From Hyella patelloides LEGE 07179 (GTDB lineage: Bacteria > Cyanobacteriota > Cyanobacteriia > Cyanobacteriales > Xenococcaceae), in NCBI RefSeq assembly GCF_900659865.1, contig NZ_LR213801.1, forward strand, positions 1-36,951: a DNA stretch of 36,951 nt, read 5' to 3'. This document shows, in pieces, positions 19,001 to 27,761 of the stretch (its first letter is position 1; each line of letters begins with the position of its first letter). The notes beneath the pieces are model-generated. The model was not told the DNA's origin, searched no databases, and worked only from the letters and a program-made list of their open reading frames with translations. Position numbers and translations under genes: made by a program.

Positions 19001-21680
19001 AAGCAGTAAAGTCCATAGCGTAGATATCATCTACCTGACGAAATTTCTCACCCTGGTTATACATTCCCCCTTTGGTATCTTGGAAATAGGTATCGGGGTC
19101 AAGATTTGCAGGGGAATCTTTTTTCTTTACCGAACAGCGATCGCTAGACATTAAGTCAGTTTTGAGACTGCTATCTTTTTCTTGCAGAGTCATCAAGGAT
19201 ATCCAACCAGAAGCAACGGATTCAGCAACTATCTCGCCACTCCAGTCAGGATAGAAGCGATACACTACTGCACGGTCAGCATTGAATAATTGACGAATTT
19301 CTTGGGTTGCAGTGCGGAAAATAGTATCAACATCCAAAGATTCGCGAATTTGGTCGGTAATGCGAGCCAGAGTTTTCTCTCTTTGCACAGATTTAGCAAC
19401 TTTGTCAGCTTCACGCTTCATTTGATCGACAAATTCTGCTTGACGCAACGCTACACCTAAAGGACTGCTGACACGCATCATGAAGTCAACATCAGATTCT
19501 TGCCATTGTCTCGGTGCATCGTTTTGATAAACACAGAGTAAGCCCCAAAGTCTATTTTCTTGGAAGATGGGAACGTTAATATAAGCGCGACATTCAAACT
19601 TCTCTAAAGTTGCAATATAACAACCAGAGAAGCCCATTGCATAGATATCATTTACCTGACGGAATTTCTGACCTTGATTGTATGTACCACCTTGAGTTTC
19701 TTGGAAGTAGGTATCGGGGTCTAATTGTGCGGGCGAGCCATACTGTTTGACAATACAGCGATCGCTAGTCATTAATTCTTCTTTGAGACTACTATCTTTA
19801 TTCTGCATCTCCATTAGTGCAGCCCAACCAGAAGCGACAGACTCAGCAACTATCTCGCCACTCCAGTCGGGATAGAAACGATAGACTACAGAGCGATCTG
19901 CGCTTAAGAATTTACGAATCTCATCAACTGCGGTACGGAATACCACATCTAAGTCTAAAGACTCACGAATGCGATCGTTAATTCTGGTTAAAGTACGTTC
20001 TCTCTCAACTGATTGAGCTACTTTTGCTGATTCTGCTGTTAGCTGATCGATAATGTCTGCTTGATTTAATACAGTAGCTAAAGGTGCGCTAAATCTGAGT
20101 AAAGTGTTAATCTCTGACTCTTTCCATTCTCTAGGCGCATTGTTTTGATAAACGCAGAATAAGCCCCAAAGTTTCTCCCCTTGGAATAAAGGAATATTAA
20201 TATATGCCTTGCACTGGAATTTTTCTAAACTATCTAAATAGCAAGGAGAAAAATCCATCTGATAGATATCATCAACACGACGATAGTGAACACCTTGGGT
20301 ATATAGTCCGCCTTTAGTATTTTTAAAGTAAGTGTCTGTATCCACATTAGGAGGAGTATCCATACTCTTAACAGAACACACATCAGAAGACATTAAATCT
20401 TGACGAATACTAGGATCGCGGTCTTGTTCTTGAATTAGAGATATCCAGCCTCCAGCGACAGATTCAGCCACAACTTCGCCACTCCAATCAGGATAGAAGC
20501 GATAGACTACAGCGCGATCTGCTTTCAGAATTTGTCTGATTTCTTGAGTAGCTGTTTTGAAGATACCTTTAATATCTCTAGTACGTTGAATTTTACGAAT
20601 TACTTTATTAACCGCTTCTTCTTGACGAGCCATTGCGTGCAGTTGCTCTTGGAATTCTGCGGGCTGCATTCTCAAGCCTAACTCGTTCACAATTTGATAC
20701 AGCAGAGTAATTTCGGTTTCTGACCAAGTACGAGATTTACTACACTGTTGAGCTACTAATAGACCCCAAATTTTTTCGTTAAAGCAAATAGGGAAAGCAA
20801 CACTAGCCTTAACTTGATATTTATCGAGAATTTGTAGCTGATAAGGAGATAGCCCACCTTTTTTAACATCTTCAATGGCTATATACTGCTGTTTTTGGTA
20901 CTCCTTAGCTTTGTTAGTCCCAAAAGTTAAAGCAGGAACAGTTTCTCCTAACATGGGAGTCCAACCAGTTACCATCGACTCCATGATGACTGTACCAGTG
21001 TTAATACCATCAAAATGATAGATGACTACACGGTCAGCTTGTAAGACTTTTTGCAGTTGAGCAGCTACGATACGGAATAAATCTTCTGCATCTTCTGCTT
21101 GAGCCATTTGTTTAGCTATAGCTAAAGCCACCTGACGGGCTGCTTTAATTTTACTTTCTACTGCACTAGATAACTGTCCGTTAAACTCTTGTGCGTTTTG
21201 GGTTAATTTTTCAATTTGTTCTAGCTGTTCTTGTAAACCAGAGTTTTCTAAATTATCAATTTTGGCTAGTTCTGTTTTGATAGCTGCAATGGTTTGTTGC
21301 AGTTCAGAATTTGCTGTGTTATTCGTTTTGTCAATTACTGAAGAGCGATCGTTATTATGACTATTCATTTTACCTTGTATTACTTCTACTAAGTGTTGTA
21401 TTTCTGATTTAATTGGCTCTAAATTAGCAAGATTATTTATTAGTAAATCTTCTTTTTCTATCCGATCGATAATGTTTGCTTGAAGCTCTATTTGTTCTGA
21501 ATTATTCTGAGAGCCTAAAACGCTGTAATCACCATTTTCAGAGCTTTTCCCACGGGGGGGGGGGGTATTAATACTTAGTTCTTTTTTTGTTTGATTTTTT
21601 AACTCTAACTCGGACTCTTTTTGCTGTTTTTTAGAATATTCAATCTCGATGTTTTCTTGAGGATAACTAGAATTACTCAT
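16014..21680 (-). CDS. Soluble methyl-accepting chemotaxis protein with seven GAF domains (PixJ-like photoreceptor candidate)
   Basis: From the ATG at 21680 (AAGGA at 21691-21695) this is about 1888 residues; a TTG 13 codons earlier is possible but less likely. There is no transmembrane segment. Seven GAF domains run from about 198 to 1530, then HAMP near 1565-1615 and MCP helices with the tip [17 protein letters not shown] near 1745. GAF2-GAF5 carry Cys-Tyr at the canonical cyanobacteriochrome cysteine position (C480, C687, C894, C1101), exactly 207 residues apart. GAF6 carries Cys-His (C1282). GAF1 has Tyr there, and GAF7 has no cysteine. It probably senses light or another small-molecule cue and controls the downstream CheA. 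A C12 run at codons 39-42 may cause frameshift switching. Confidence 0.92.
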   Translation of the reverse strand: MSNSSYPQENIEIEYSKKQQKESELELKNQTKKELSINTPPPRGKSSENGDYSVLGSQNNSEQIELQANIIDRIEKEDLLINNLANLEPIKSEIQHLVEVIQGKMNSHNNDRSSVIDKTNNTANSELQQTIAAIKTELAKIDNLENSGLQEQLEQIEKLTQNAQEFNGQLSSAVESKIKAARQVALAIAKQMAQAEDAEDLFRIVAAQLQKVLQADRVVIYHFDGINTGTVIMESMVTGWTPMLGETVPALTFGTNKAKEYQKQQYIAIEDVKKGGLSPYQLQILDKYQVKASVAFPICFNEKIWGLLVAQQCSKSRTWSETEITLLYQIVNELGLRMQPAEFQEQLHAMARQEEAVNKVIRKIQRTRDIKGIFKTATQEIRQILKADRAVVYRFYPDWSGEVVAESVAGGWISLIQEQDRDPSIRQDLMSSDVCSVKSMDTPPNVDTDTYFKNTKGGLYTQGVHYRRVDDIYQMDFSPCYLDSLEKFQCKAYINIPLFQGEKLWGLFCVYQNNAPREWKESEINTLLRFSAPLATVLNQADIIDQLTAESAKVAQSVERERTLTRINDRIRESLDLDVVFRTAVDEIRKFLSADRSVVYRFYPDWSGEIVAESVASGWAALMEMQNKDSSLKEELMTSDRCIVKQYGSPAQLDPDTYFQETQGGTYNQGQKFRQVNDIYAMGFSGCYIATLEKFECRAYINVPIFQENRLWGLLCVYQNDAPRQWQESDVDFMMRVSSPLGVALRQAEFVDQMKREADKVAKSVQREKTLARITDQIRESLDVDTIFRTATQEIRQLFNADRAVVYRFYPDWSGEIVAESVASGWISLMTLQEKDSSLKTDLMSSDRCSVKKKDSPANLDPDTYFQDTKGGMYNQGEKFRQVDDIYAMDFTACYLASLEKFQCKAYINVPIFQGNKLWGLLCVYQNDAPRKWQPEETDVLVRLANPLGVALQQAEFVSQLKEQSDAIAQSAERDQVVDRIINDLRDSTETNQIFRTAVTEIRQLLKADRTVIYHFYPDWSGEILAESVATGWISLMQEQEKDTSLKTDLMSSDRCSVKRLGSPKNLDADTYLQETQGGMYNQGDNYRRVDDIYAMNFSSCYLASLEKFQCKAYINVPIFQGDTLWGLLCVYQNDSTRVWEDSEINVLLKIANPLAIAIQKAETITAMQKQSKKLSLQAEREKNFARLTSRLLRSSDRKTIFRISTQDVRNMLKCDRVSLYKFNPDWSGYFVADSAVAGYMSLLDVIPVIEDSHLQDTQGGRYKDNDHLVVQDIYTVGHSDCHVELLEQMQARSYIIVPVFVDRQLWGLLGAYQNDAPRDWEQAEVDSFVQVGVQLGLALRQVNYLDQVKAQSDQLTKIAERETNFIRLIYKIGQRIIERLQQKTLNPDTLFRSVTQELRQLLKADRVAVYQFNADWSGKFTIEDVGSGYLRLAGTDASYVEDASLQETRGGKYRNKETSAVNNIEEAPELTFDRDLLQQWGVKAYAIAPLFKGEKLWGLLATYQNTEARQWEEGEINLLVQIATQLGIVLQQAEYLEQLQMKSEQLEDAAQREKAAKEQLQQRAVQMLESVKPAFQGDLTVRAPISEDEVGTIAEAYNNTLQSLRKIVVQVQAAASKVGETSKGSEEAISVLSEQAHQEVEEVTKALDRIQEMVATTQAVATNAQQVEVAVQQANETVRKGDTAMNRTVDGILAIRETVSETSKKIKRLAESSQKISKVVSLISNFTTQTQLLSLNAAIEATRAGEYGRGFAVVADEVRSLAQQSAEATKEIEKLVQEIQTETSAVSAAMDTGIEQVVGGTNLVNETRQDLTAIVAATDQISELVQGITQATQVQTEQSEAVTKTMTDLAAVANKTSADSVEISTSFQELLTTAQELEASVGQFKVS
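21554..21565. repeat. Homopolymer of 12 G (C12 in the coding strand) inside the GAF-MCP gene
   Basis: Twelve consecutive G occur on the plus strand within codons 39-42 of the MCP gene, encoding prolines. In an AT-rich genome this is striking. Translating by hand, one extra C gives a TGA within about ten codons and one fewer C gives a TAG within about twenty. The gene is therefore on only at certain tract lengths. An assembly error in the run is possible. Confidence 0.9.
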
Positions 21681-21719
21681 TAAATTAAAATCCTTGAAAA
21701 ATTCAATACTTTTTGACAA

Positions 21720-22241
21720 AATTTTCTAAGAAAACACACAATATAATTACACTTGTATATTTTTCTTTTCTTGAGAATATTTAACATTATAATCAATAAA
21801 AAATACATTGTAAATAATTAAATAAATTTCTAAAAATAAAGTAATAAATTAATATTATTTACTAAGTATTGACGGTTTTATAGATTATTGTTAAATATAG
21901 TATTTCTTAAATACATGAGGTGTAAATTAGCTTGTTTAAGGAATAGGAAATAGGGATTAAAGATAATGAGCGAAATTCTTTTGAAAAATCGCTACAATAT
22001 TACTAAGAATTGAACGATTGAACTTTGCTTCACAAATAAAATATAGCAAATGCTATATTTTTTGATAATAATATGATATGTAGCTAATAAATATTATTTC
22101 AAAGTAAAAAAACTAGAGCTTCTTTTTTTTATAATGTCTGCCTAAAAATAATTTTTTATCTGCTTTCGTAAAAAATAATTACTAATAAAATTTATCTAAA
22201 GATTTATCGCTAATATAATTCGACAATGATTCTAGTAAAAA
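21720..22241. other. 522-bp AT-rich gap between the CheW-like gene and the GAF-MCP
   Basis: No gene is seen in this very AT-rich stretch. It contains an 11-bp perfect dyad at 22038-22061 and several short A/T runs. It probably holds the promoter of the MCP-cheA-cheW part of the cluster, which would then be a separate transcription unit from the PatA-type and CheW-like genes. Confidence 0.6.
22038..22061. promoter_or_regulatory. Perfect 11-bp AT-rich dyad
   Basis: Arms AAAATATAGCA (22038-22048) and TGCTATATTTT (22051-22061) flank two A, and T or A runs lie on both sides. It is 180 bp after the CheW-like stop on the minus strand. It could be a two-way terminator or an operator for the MCP promoter; the sequence does not decide between them. 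Confidence 0.45.
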
Positions 22242-23201
22242 TTAATTATGACAGTATAATTTTAACTTAGAATCTTCAATTAAAGAGTTAATATCCAGTA
22301 CTGGGCTACTAGAACGGATTAAATATCCTTTTAAAAAAGGTAAAATATTTGGAGAAAATAATTCTTCTGAAGGATATTGCATTTCCTGTAAATCATGCAT
22401 TTCAATATCTACAACTTTCGGGACAACAATACCTAAATGTTTATCTTCATTTTGAACAATAATTACAGTGAGAGTAGGAAGATCGTTATTTAAAGTAATA
22501 CCAGTTTTACCTGTAAGAGCAGTAGTAGTTTTAATAGCCAATTCCGCAGGAGAATTAATACCTTGAATAAATTCTGTGCTGGAAATAAAACCTAATTGCG
22601 CTCCTAAATCGACCAACCAAAGTATTTCTCCTCGATAGTTATAAATACCAATTAAGCAATCAGCCATATGAGGTACAGGAAGAATTCCCATTAAAGGAAT
22701 ATTTAGTACTTCTTTAACATTTTTGAGAGGTAAAAGTGCAGTGTCTTCTGGGCTAAAGTAAAAACGTAAAAATTTAGATAGTTCGCTTTGTTTGTTTGAA
22801 GAAGTCGTAATTGCTGGTGATGAACCTGTTTTCAAACCTTGACTCAACCAATCTGCAACAGAGAGACTATGATTATCTGATGGTGGAGATTGAGTAATTG
22901 TTATTTCTTCACACCATGCAGGAGTAACCTGACCTACTTGTCTACCATACAGTCTTACTGCTTTGACTGACTCTGAAGCACAATCACTAAATTCTTGACG
23001 AATGATTTCTACCATCTCTTCTTGGTTTGGGCTTTGTGCTGCTTCCAGTAAAATACCCAAATAAGCATTTTTCCAGGCTACTTTAGCTCTGATTCCTTGG
23101 GGTGCAAAATAACGATTCAAAGAATCTGCGATATTTTCAGGGTTTCCTTGTTTAATTGATGTGGAAATCTCATGTGTTTGATTTTTGAAATTAGAATTCA
23201 T
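22242..23201 (-). CDS. CheW-like adaptor with N-terminal extension (PixI/HmpC position)
   Basis: This 319-residue protein has a C-terminal CheW domain from about 140 (FLRFYFSPEDTALLPLKNVKEVLNIP, then YRGEILWLVDLGAQLG and LGIVVPKVVDIEM). An extra N-terminal domain (about 20-105) contains RYFAPQGIRAKVAWKNAYLGILLEAA and VRLYGRQVGQVTPAW, a pattern seen in other cyanobacterial signalling proteins. I do not know the function of that domain. The gene lies between the PatA-type regulator and the GAF-MCP, as pixI and hmpC do in related clusters. The gap to the regulator gene is 228 bp, too small for a CheY gene. It likely bridges the GAF-MCP to the CheA hybrid. Confidence 0.87.
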   Translation of the reverse strand: MNSNFKNQTHEISTSIKQGNPENIADSLNRYFAPQGIRAKVAWKNAYLGILLEAAQSPNQEEMVEIIRQEFSDCASESVKAVRLYGRQVGQVTPAWCEEITITQSPPSDNHSLSVADWLSQGLKTGSSPAITTSSNKQSELSKFLRFYFSPEDTALLPLKNVKEVLNIPLMGILPVPHMADCLIGIYNYRGEILWLVDLGAQLGFISSTEFIQGINSPAELAIKTTTALTGKTGITLNNDLPTLTVIIVQNEDKHLGIVVPKVVDIEMHDLQEMQYPSEELFSPNILPFLKGYLIRSSSPVLDINSLIEDSKLKLYCHN

Positions 23202-23429
23202 GTCATTTTGCTGAGATAGAAGTTTATTGAAAAATTTAGAGAGTTTGCTATTTTTATAGATAAAAAACGAAGAGCTAGCAAAGAAGATTGAAGTGTAGTT
23301 AGCAGATGTGATAACTATCTACTGAGTCATGCAACATTAAATTCAAAGTATGAAACAAAGCATAAATAAGAACAACGATGTGACCATCAGTTTCTACTTT
23401 TATTGGTAACTTTAATTATCTTTACTTAC

Positions 23430-24707
23430 TTAAGCTTGTTTTCCTACTAAAGAAGTAGTACTCGGATTATTGATTGCTGATTTTTGATAATTATTGATAT
23501 ATTTATTAATAGTGCTAACAATTTTGTCTTTTTCAATGGGTTTACTCATAAAATCGGATGCTCCTGCCATTTTTGCCCTTACTCGGTCAATTACACCGTC
23601 ATTTCCTGTAAGAATTACCACTGGCGTTTCTTGAAACAAAGATACTCTTCTAATCTGAGAACATAATTCATAACCATTAGTAATTGGCATTACTAAATCA
23701 AGAAAAATTAAGTCTGGTTTTTGCTCTAATAGCACTGGTAAAGCTTGAATTGATTCTCGGATACTGACAAAACGATAACTCGTAGAATTAATGATTTTAC
23801 ACATTTCCTGACAGACTATAGGGCTATCATCAATACAAACTATGAGGGGTTGTTTTTCACGAATAACTTCTCTTTTACTCTCACTTTTTGGACTTGGAGT
23901 ATTAACAGTTTTAACTTTAGAAGATACCGAATTTACAATTGCCAAATATTCGTCTTTAACTTCTTTTAATTCTAAATAGCCATTGTCAATATAGCTACTG
24001 AAAGAACGTAGCAAAGTTAATGCTTCTTGTTTGGTAGAAACAGCTAAGTCTCGGATAGTTTTCTTCCCATCTACTAAAAAAGAAAGTTTGAGATAAGTAT
24101 TACTATTAGTTGCATTTTCAAGACTTTCATCATCTATAATATTCAGAGCCATATTAGGAGAATAGGCTGTTAAATCAGCTTTTAACCAGGAATTCCAATT
24201 TGCTTCGCTGTTGCGGTAAATATTCTCTGAGTTTAAACTGACAATTGGTTTTTTTAAAAGAACACTTTTGAGAATAGCTCTCATGGGGTGTTGAGAACTT
24301 TCACTAATGTATTCGATTTTTTTTATTTCTGATAAGTATTGAAAGAGATCGAATAAAACTTCTTCTGCTATTTCTCTAATAATTGCTTCAAGATTTTCTA
24401 CTGTAACTTGATTGCGTTTATGCAGTACAACCAAAATTAAATAGCCCCATAATTCAGAAATCTCTTTTTCTCTAAGTTGAATTTGCTGACAGTTAACTTT
24501 AGGGCAGTGCTTATTGATAATACGGTACAATCGCCTCAAGCGATGTTTGCTAGAAGTAGCCCAAATCAAAGAGCCAGATTGAAAATAAAAGTTCCAATAT
24601 TCTTCGCTAGCTATTTCTACATAAATTTTAGAGTTTTCTTGAGATTGGAGAGCTAAGTCAAATTTTGATTTGAGGCTTGTCGCATTAGACAGATTATAAG
24701 AGTCCAC
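23430..24707 (-). CDS. PatA-type response regulator (PATAN/DUF4388 domain plus REC), PixG/HmpA-like
   Basis: This 425-residue protein starts with GTG at 24707. Its N-terminal part (about 10-165) has the PATAN/DUF4388 pattern (VEIASEEYWNFYFQSGSLIWATSS...LRRLYR). A middle helical part (SFLVDGKKTIRDLAV) follows, then a C-terminal REC domain with acidic pair DDS, acceptor D337 in LIFLDLVMPITNGYE, and K in FMSKPIEKDK. PatA-type regulators act in heterocyst patterning, phototaxis (PixG) and motility (HmpA); the PATAN domain is thought to bind partner proteins. It heads the chemosensory cluster. No Shine-Dalgarno sequence is visible and the start is uncertain. With no separate CheY gene, this REC is a likely output of the CheA hybrid. 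Confidence 0.9.
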   Translation of the reverse strand: MDSYNLSNATSLKSKFDLALQSQENSKIYVEIASEEYWNFYFQSGSLIWATSSKHRLRRLYRIINKHCPKVNCQQIQLREKEISELWGYLILVVLHKRNQVTVENLEAIIREIAEEVLFDLFQYLSEIKKIEYISESSQHPMRAILKSVLLKKPIVSLNSENIYRNSEANWNSWLKADLTAYSPNMALNIIDDESLENATNSNTYLKLSFLVDGKKTIRDLAVSTKQEALTLLRSFSSYIDNGYLELKEVKDEYLAIVNSVSSKVKTVNTPSPKSESKREVIREKQPLIVCIDDSPIVCQEMCKIINSTSYRFVSIRESIQALPVLLEQKPDLIFLDLVMPITNGYELCSQIRRVSLFQETPVVILTGNDGVIDRVRAKMAGASDFMSKPIEKDKIVSTINKYINNYQKSAINNPSTTSLVGKQA

Positions 24708-25433
24708 TATTTTTCGAGCTTGGCTAATTGTAATAATTAAATCAATAATTACAGTTTAGTCAGTAATCATGGAAAACAACTCAGTATATATCTTGATTTA
24801 TTTTGACGTAAACTTAGCTTTTTTTGGATTAGAAGCTATTTTGATTCAATACTATAAGTATTATTTAATAATTAATCAGTGTATACTTTGAAACATTATG
24901 CGATCGCCATAACTAAATACATTAACTTAATGCAACTTAGTGTAAATTTGTTTAACCACTAACTTCGCAAAATTCTGTTTAAATAGTAATTGAAGCTGTT
25001 TTTTTAGCGTTTTTTGGAATACTCGTAAAATTGCTTAAGTAAAAATAATTAATCCAAAGTATTAAGTGTGCTTGAAATCGATAAGACTAATATTTTTGCG
25101 ATCTAAGATACAAACAAACCAAAGCAGAAACAACCATTTTTAAAGTATTTCAGCTTAATATAAACTCAAGTATATTTTCATAAATAAAATTGAAGTATGG
25201 CTTGTTTAACAGGGCTTTTTTAGTGCAAATAGCAAGCATAATGATGCAGATGAAGAAGTGTGATCGAATTTAATTTTGCTAGAAATTAACCTTGTTTATC
25301 TTTGATTTTGGGTTTAAAATCCTTAGCTTAATTTTGCGATCTCAGTCTGTGACTAGTGGTAAGCTGCAATCTCTCACTAATTACTAATCCTGGCTCGTTG
25401 ACTTGGTGATTTCTGAAACTAGCTGTTCATCAA
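24708..25433. other. 726-bp gap upstream of the chemosensory cluster
   Basis: No gene of useful length is seen. The region is AT-rich and must hold the promoter of the PatA-type gene and the 3' region of crtH. A 15-bp dyad (AATACT, ATA, AGTATT) at 24848-24862 lies about 140 bp before the regulator's start and could be a control site. No convincing hairpin plus T run follows the crtH stop. Confidence 0.6.
24848..24862. promoter_or_regulatory. Dyad upstream of the PatA-type gene
   Basis: AATACT (24848-24853) and AGTATT (24857-24862) are perfect reverse complements around ATA. Placement upstream of the first gene of the chemosensory cluster makes it a possible operator, but AT-rich palindromes arise by chance in this region. 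Confidence 0.3.
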
Positions 25434-26945
25434 TTAATGAGCTATGCCTAAATCAACAGCTATTCTATGGCTACAACTTATGCCAGAAAATGCCACAGCA
25501 TTTAAACCCTGACCGGGAAATGTGCTATCTCCCACACAGTATAATCCAGAAATTGCAGTACGGTTAAAAGGCATTCCCAGTAACCCTCGTAACTGACGAC
25601 TGGGAATAGCACCATAAGTGCCATCTACTCGATTTAAAAAACGGCGATGGGTGCGGGGTGTACCTACTTCTTGAAAATCTAAACCCTGAGCTAATCCTGG
25701 GAAAATAGTTTCTAGACGATTAATAATGTTAGCAGCAGCAGACTCTTTTTGTGCTTCATACTGTTGGGGGGTTAACTTTTGCCAGTCTGCTATCCAACTG
25801 GGGGTAAAAGTATGAATAATATGATAGCCTTCTGGAGCTAAAGAAGGATCGAGCAGAGTCGGGATAGAAACAAAAATTGTACCCGTTGGTTGTTCCATTT
25901 GCTCCCAACTTTCTAACAAGACATGGTGACACTCTGCATTAGGGGGTAAGACTTCTGCGGAGACTCCTAAATGAAGACTGAGAAAACTGGGAGATTTTTG
26001 ATATCTGTGTTGCCATTTTACTTCTTTGGTGGGCATCGCTTCCGATGGAAGAAGTTTATTAAAGGTATCCCAACGAGTTGCATTAGAGACAATACGTCGA
26101 GCGAAATATTCTTTTCCGTTTGTTAGCTTGACTCCTACTGCTTGCTTACCTTCAAGCACAATTTTAGATACTCTGGCTTTATACTGTATCTCGCCACCAA
26201 ATTTAGTTAATCCTGCAACCAGTTTTTGAGCAATTTGCCCTACTCCCCCTTGAGGATAACGAACTCCTCCATAATGGCGATCGCTAAAAACCATCCCTGC
26301 ATTAATAGCAGGAGTACCAGATGCGGGCATTACCGACCAGCAATAGCATTCTAAATCAATAAATCTTAATAAAACGGGGTCTTTGAGATGGCGACGTGCT
26401 ATATCCCCGACATTTTGCGGTAAATATTTTGCTAAACCCAAACAAGCGAAAGGATTCTGAAAAAAGACACGAGCTATATAGCGGGGTTCTTCGAGAGATA
26501 ATAACTCAATTTTGTTAAGACAGTTAAAAATACTCCAACATTCGTCATAAAAAGCAGGAATTCCTTTGGCTTCATGGGGAAATAAAACAATCAACTCTTG
26601 CAAAAACTTCTCATAATTGTAGTGTACTTTGAGTTGTAAATTGTTGGGCAGATGGTAATGGATTTGTACGGGATCGGCAATAGTGTTAAGGCTCATATCT
26701 ACTGCTGCTAAAGCTTTAGTTAAAAGATTAGTTGTCCCTTTACTCCCAAAACCAAAGATCATGGAAGCTCCCACATCAAAGCGATAGCCTTCTCTTTCAA
26801 AGTAACCCGCGCTACCCCCAGGGATGATGTAACTTTCTAAAACTAAAACTTTTGCGCCTTTGGCTGCTAGCTGAGTTGCGGTTACTAATCCTCCAATACC
26901 AGAGCCAATTACAATCACATCGTAATCAGAAGAATTCACACTCAT
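25434..26945 (-). CDS. crtH: Carotenoid isomerase CrtH (CRTISO-type)
   Basis: This 503-residue FAD-dependent protein matches cyanobacterial CrtH, which converts poly-cis lycopene precursors to all-trans lycopene. The dinucleotide-binding motif GSGIGG is at 14-19, followed by the acidic end of strand 2 in VLVLES and by [19 protein letters not shown]. The C-terminal FAD contact [22 protein letters not shown] is intact. Length is typical. CrtI-type desaturases share the fold, but the overall sequence fits CrtH better. It acts at the membrane. It is divergent from a small membrane protein gene, and a GTCTTTA/TAAAGAC dyad at 27018-27038 lies in the shared upstream region. Confidence 0.9.
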   Translation of the reverse strand: MSVNSSDYDVIVIGSGIGGLVTATQLAAKGAKVLVLESYIIPGGSAGYFEREGYRFDVGASMIFGFGSKGTTNLLTKALAAVDMSLNTIADPVQIHYHLPNNLQLKVHYNYEKFLQELIVLFPHEAKGIPAFYDECWSIFNCLNKIELLSLEEPRYIARVFFQNPFACLGLAKYLPQNVGDIARRHLKDPVLLRFIDLECYCWSVMPASGTPAINAGMVFSDRHYGGVRYPQGGVGQIAQKLVAGLTKFGGEIQYKARVSKIVLEGKQAVGVKLTNGKEYFARRIVSNATRWDTFNKLLPSEAMPTKEVKWQHRYQKSPSFLSLHLGVSAEVLPPNAECHHVLLESWEQMEQPTGTIFVSIPTLLDPSLAPEGYHIIHTFTPSWIADWQKLTPQQYEAQKESAAANIINRLETIFPGLAQGLDFQEVGTPRTHRRFLNRVDGTYGAIPSRQLRGLLGMPFNRTAISGLYCVGDSTFPGQGLNAVAFSGISCSHRIAVDLGIAH

Positions 26946-27250
26946 AAACTTAAAATTTGCTCGAATATAAAAGCTAACCAGTATTTAAGTGTACCGCCAA
27001 AAAAAAACAGGAGAGTTGTCTTTACTTAAATTAAAGACCTCACCTGCCGATTCCTTGAGAGGAGAACACTAAAGACTAATATACAGATTATTAGCAATTT
27101 TTGTCAATAGCTAATGATTATATTTAGCAATAAAACCTATTGAGTCTAAATTAGAAGTAAGGTATTTTATTGATCTAAGACTAACTGTGGTAAAAGCAGA
27201 TAGATAACTACAAGAGCGATCTAGACAAAATTCAATGGGGAAAAATAGAA
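26946..27250. other. Divergent promoter region between crtH and a small membrane protein gene
   Basis: This 305-bp region contains no gene. A 7-bp perfect dyad, GTCTTTA (27018-27024) and TAAAGAC (27032-27038), lies about 75 bp upstream of the crtH start and could be an operator or leader hairpin. The right part is AT-rich and ends with a GGGGA ribosome-binding site for the small gene. Confidence 0.55.
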
Positions 27251-27442
27251 ATGAAATCAAATAGTACAACAACAAAGCTTTCTTTGATAGGTTTGAGCTT
27301 AGCTACTAGCCCTTTCATGATGGCTATTTTAGTATTGCATTTTTTAGGAGAATGGTTAGAGGGTATGGGCAAAATGAGTGAAGAAGTATTTCGTGCCGAT
27401 CAACTACCTTTACTGCATTTTTCGGAAAAAAAGTCTTTTTAG
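27251..27442 (+). CDS. Small single-span membrane protein, function unknown
   Basis: This 63-residue protein has one hydrophobic segment (about residues 10-32, LSLIGLSLATSPFMMAILVL) and a soluble tail that ends near RADQLPLLHFSEKKSF. A purine-rich ribosome-binding site (GGGGA, about 10 bases before ATG) supports translation. The tail resembles short conserved proteins that I recall from other cyanobacteria, but I cannot name the family. It is divergent from crtH and followed by ppc after 319 bp. It may act in the thylakoid or plasma membrane. The reading frame is short, but composition, ribosome-binding site and membrane segment make it credible. Confidence 0.72.
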   Translation: MKSNSTTTKLSLIGLSLATSPFMMAILVLHFLGEWLEGMGKMSEEVFRADQLPLLHFSEKKSF

Positions 27443-27761
27443 AAAAAATCTTAAAAGATAATGATGAATAGCGTATTGTAGTAGCTTTTACGATTCAAAA
27501 CAGCCAACATACAGTATATTACTTCTGAGAGCAATTGCTAAAAGTCTTAATTGAGGTCATTGATAGGTGCTTATTGCGATCGCTCTTAGGGAAAGCTGTT
27601 TGTATCGTATTTTGCTACTGCTTAAATTACCAAAATCTTTTTAGGTAATTGTCTTGTTTGTTTTCAGTTTGTTGATAAAGTTGCTGAATTGGCGACTTTA
27701 CAAATTAGAATAATTATTTTCTAATAAATAAAGCATAAGATTCTTCATAGTTGGGGTATTT
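27443..27761. other. ppc upstream region
   Basis: No gene is seen in this 319-bp stretch. A near-perfect palindrome with arms TTAGAA and TTCTAA lies about 45 bp before the ppc ATG. I looked for a GTA-N8-TAC NtcA site and did not find a convincing one. A HIP1-like GCGATCGC occurs near 27576. Confidence 0.5.

Noticed and set aside
21681-21719. TTG start for the GAF-MCP
   Set aside because: The ATG 13 codons later has an AAGGA ribosome-binding site at suitable distance; the TTG has none.
27443-27761. NtcA operator upstream of ppc
   Set aside because: No GTA-N8-TAC with a suitably spaced promoter element was found.
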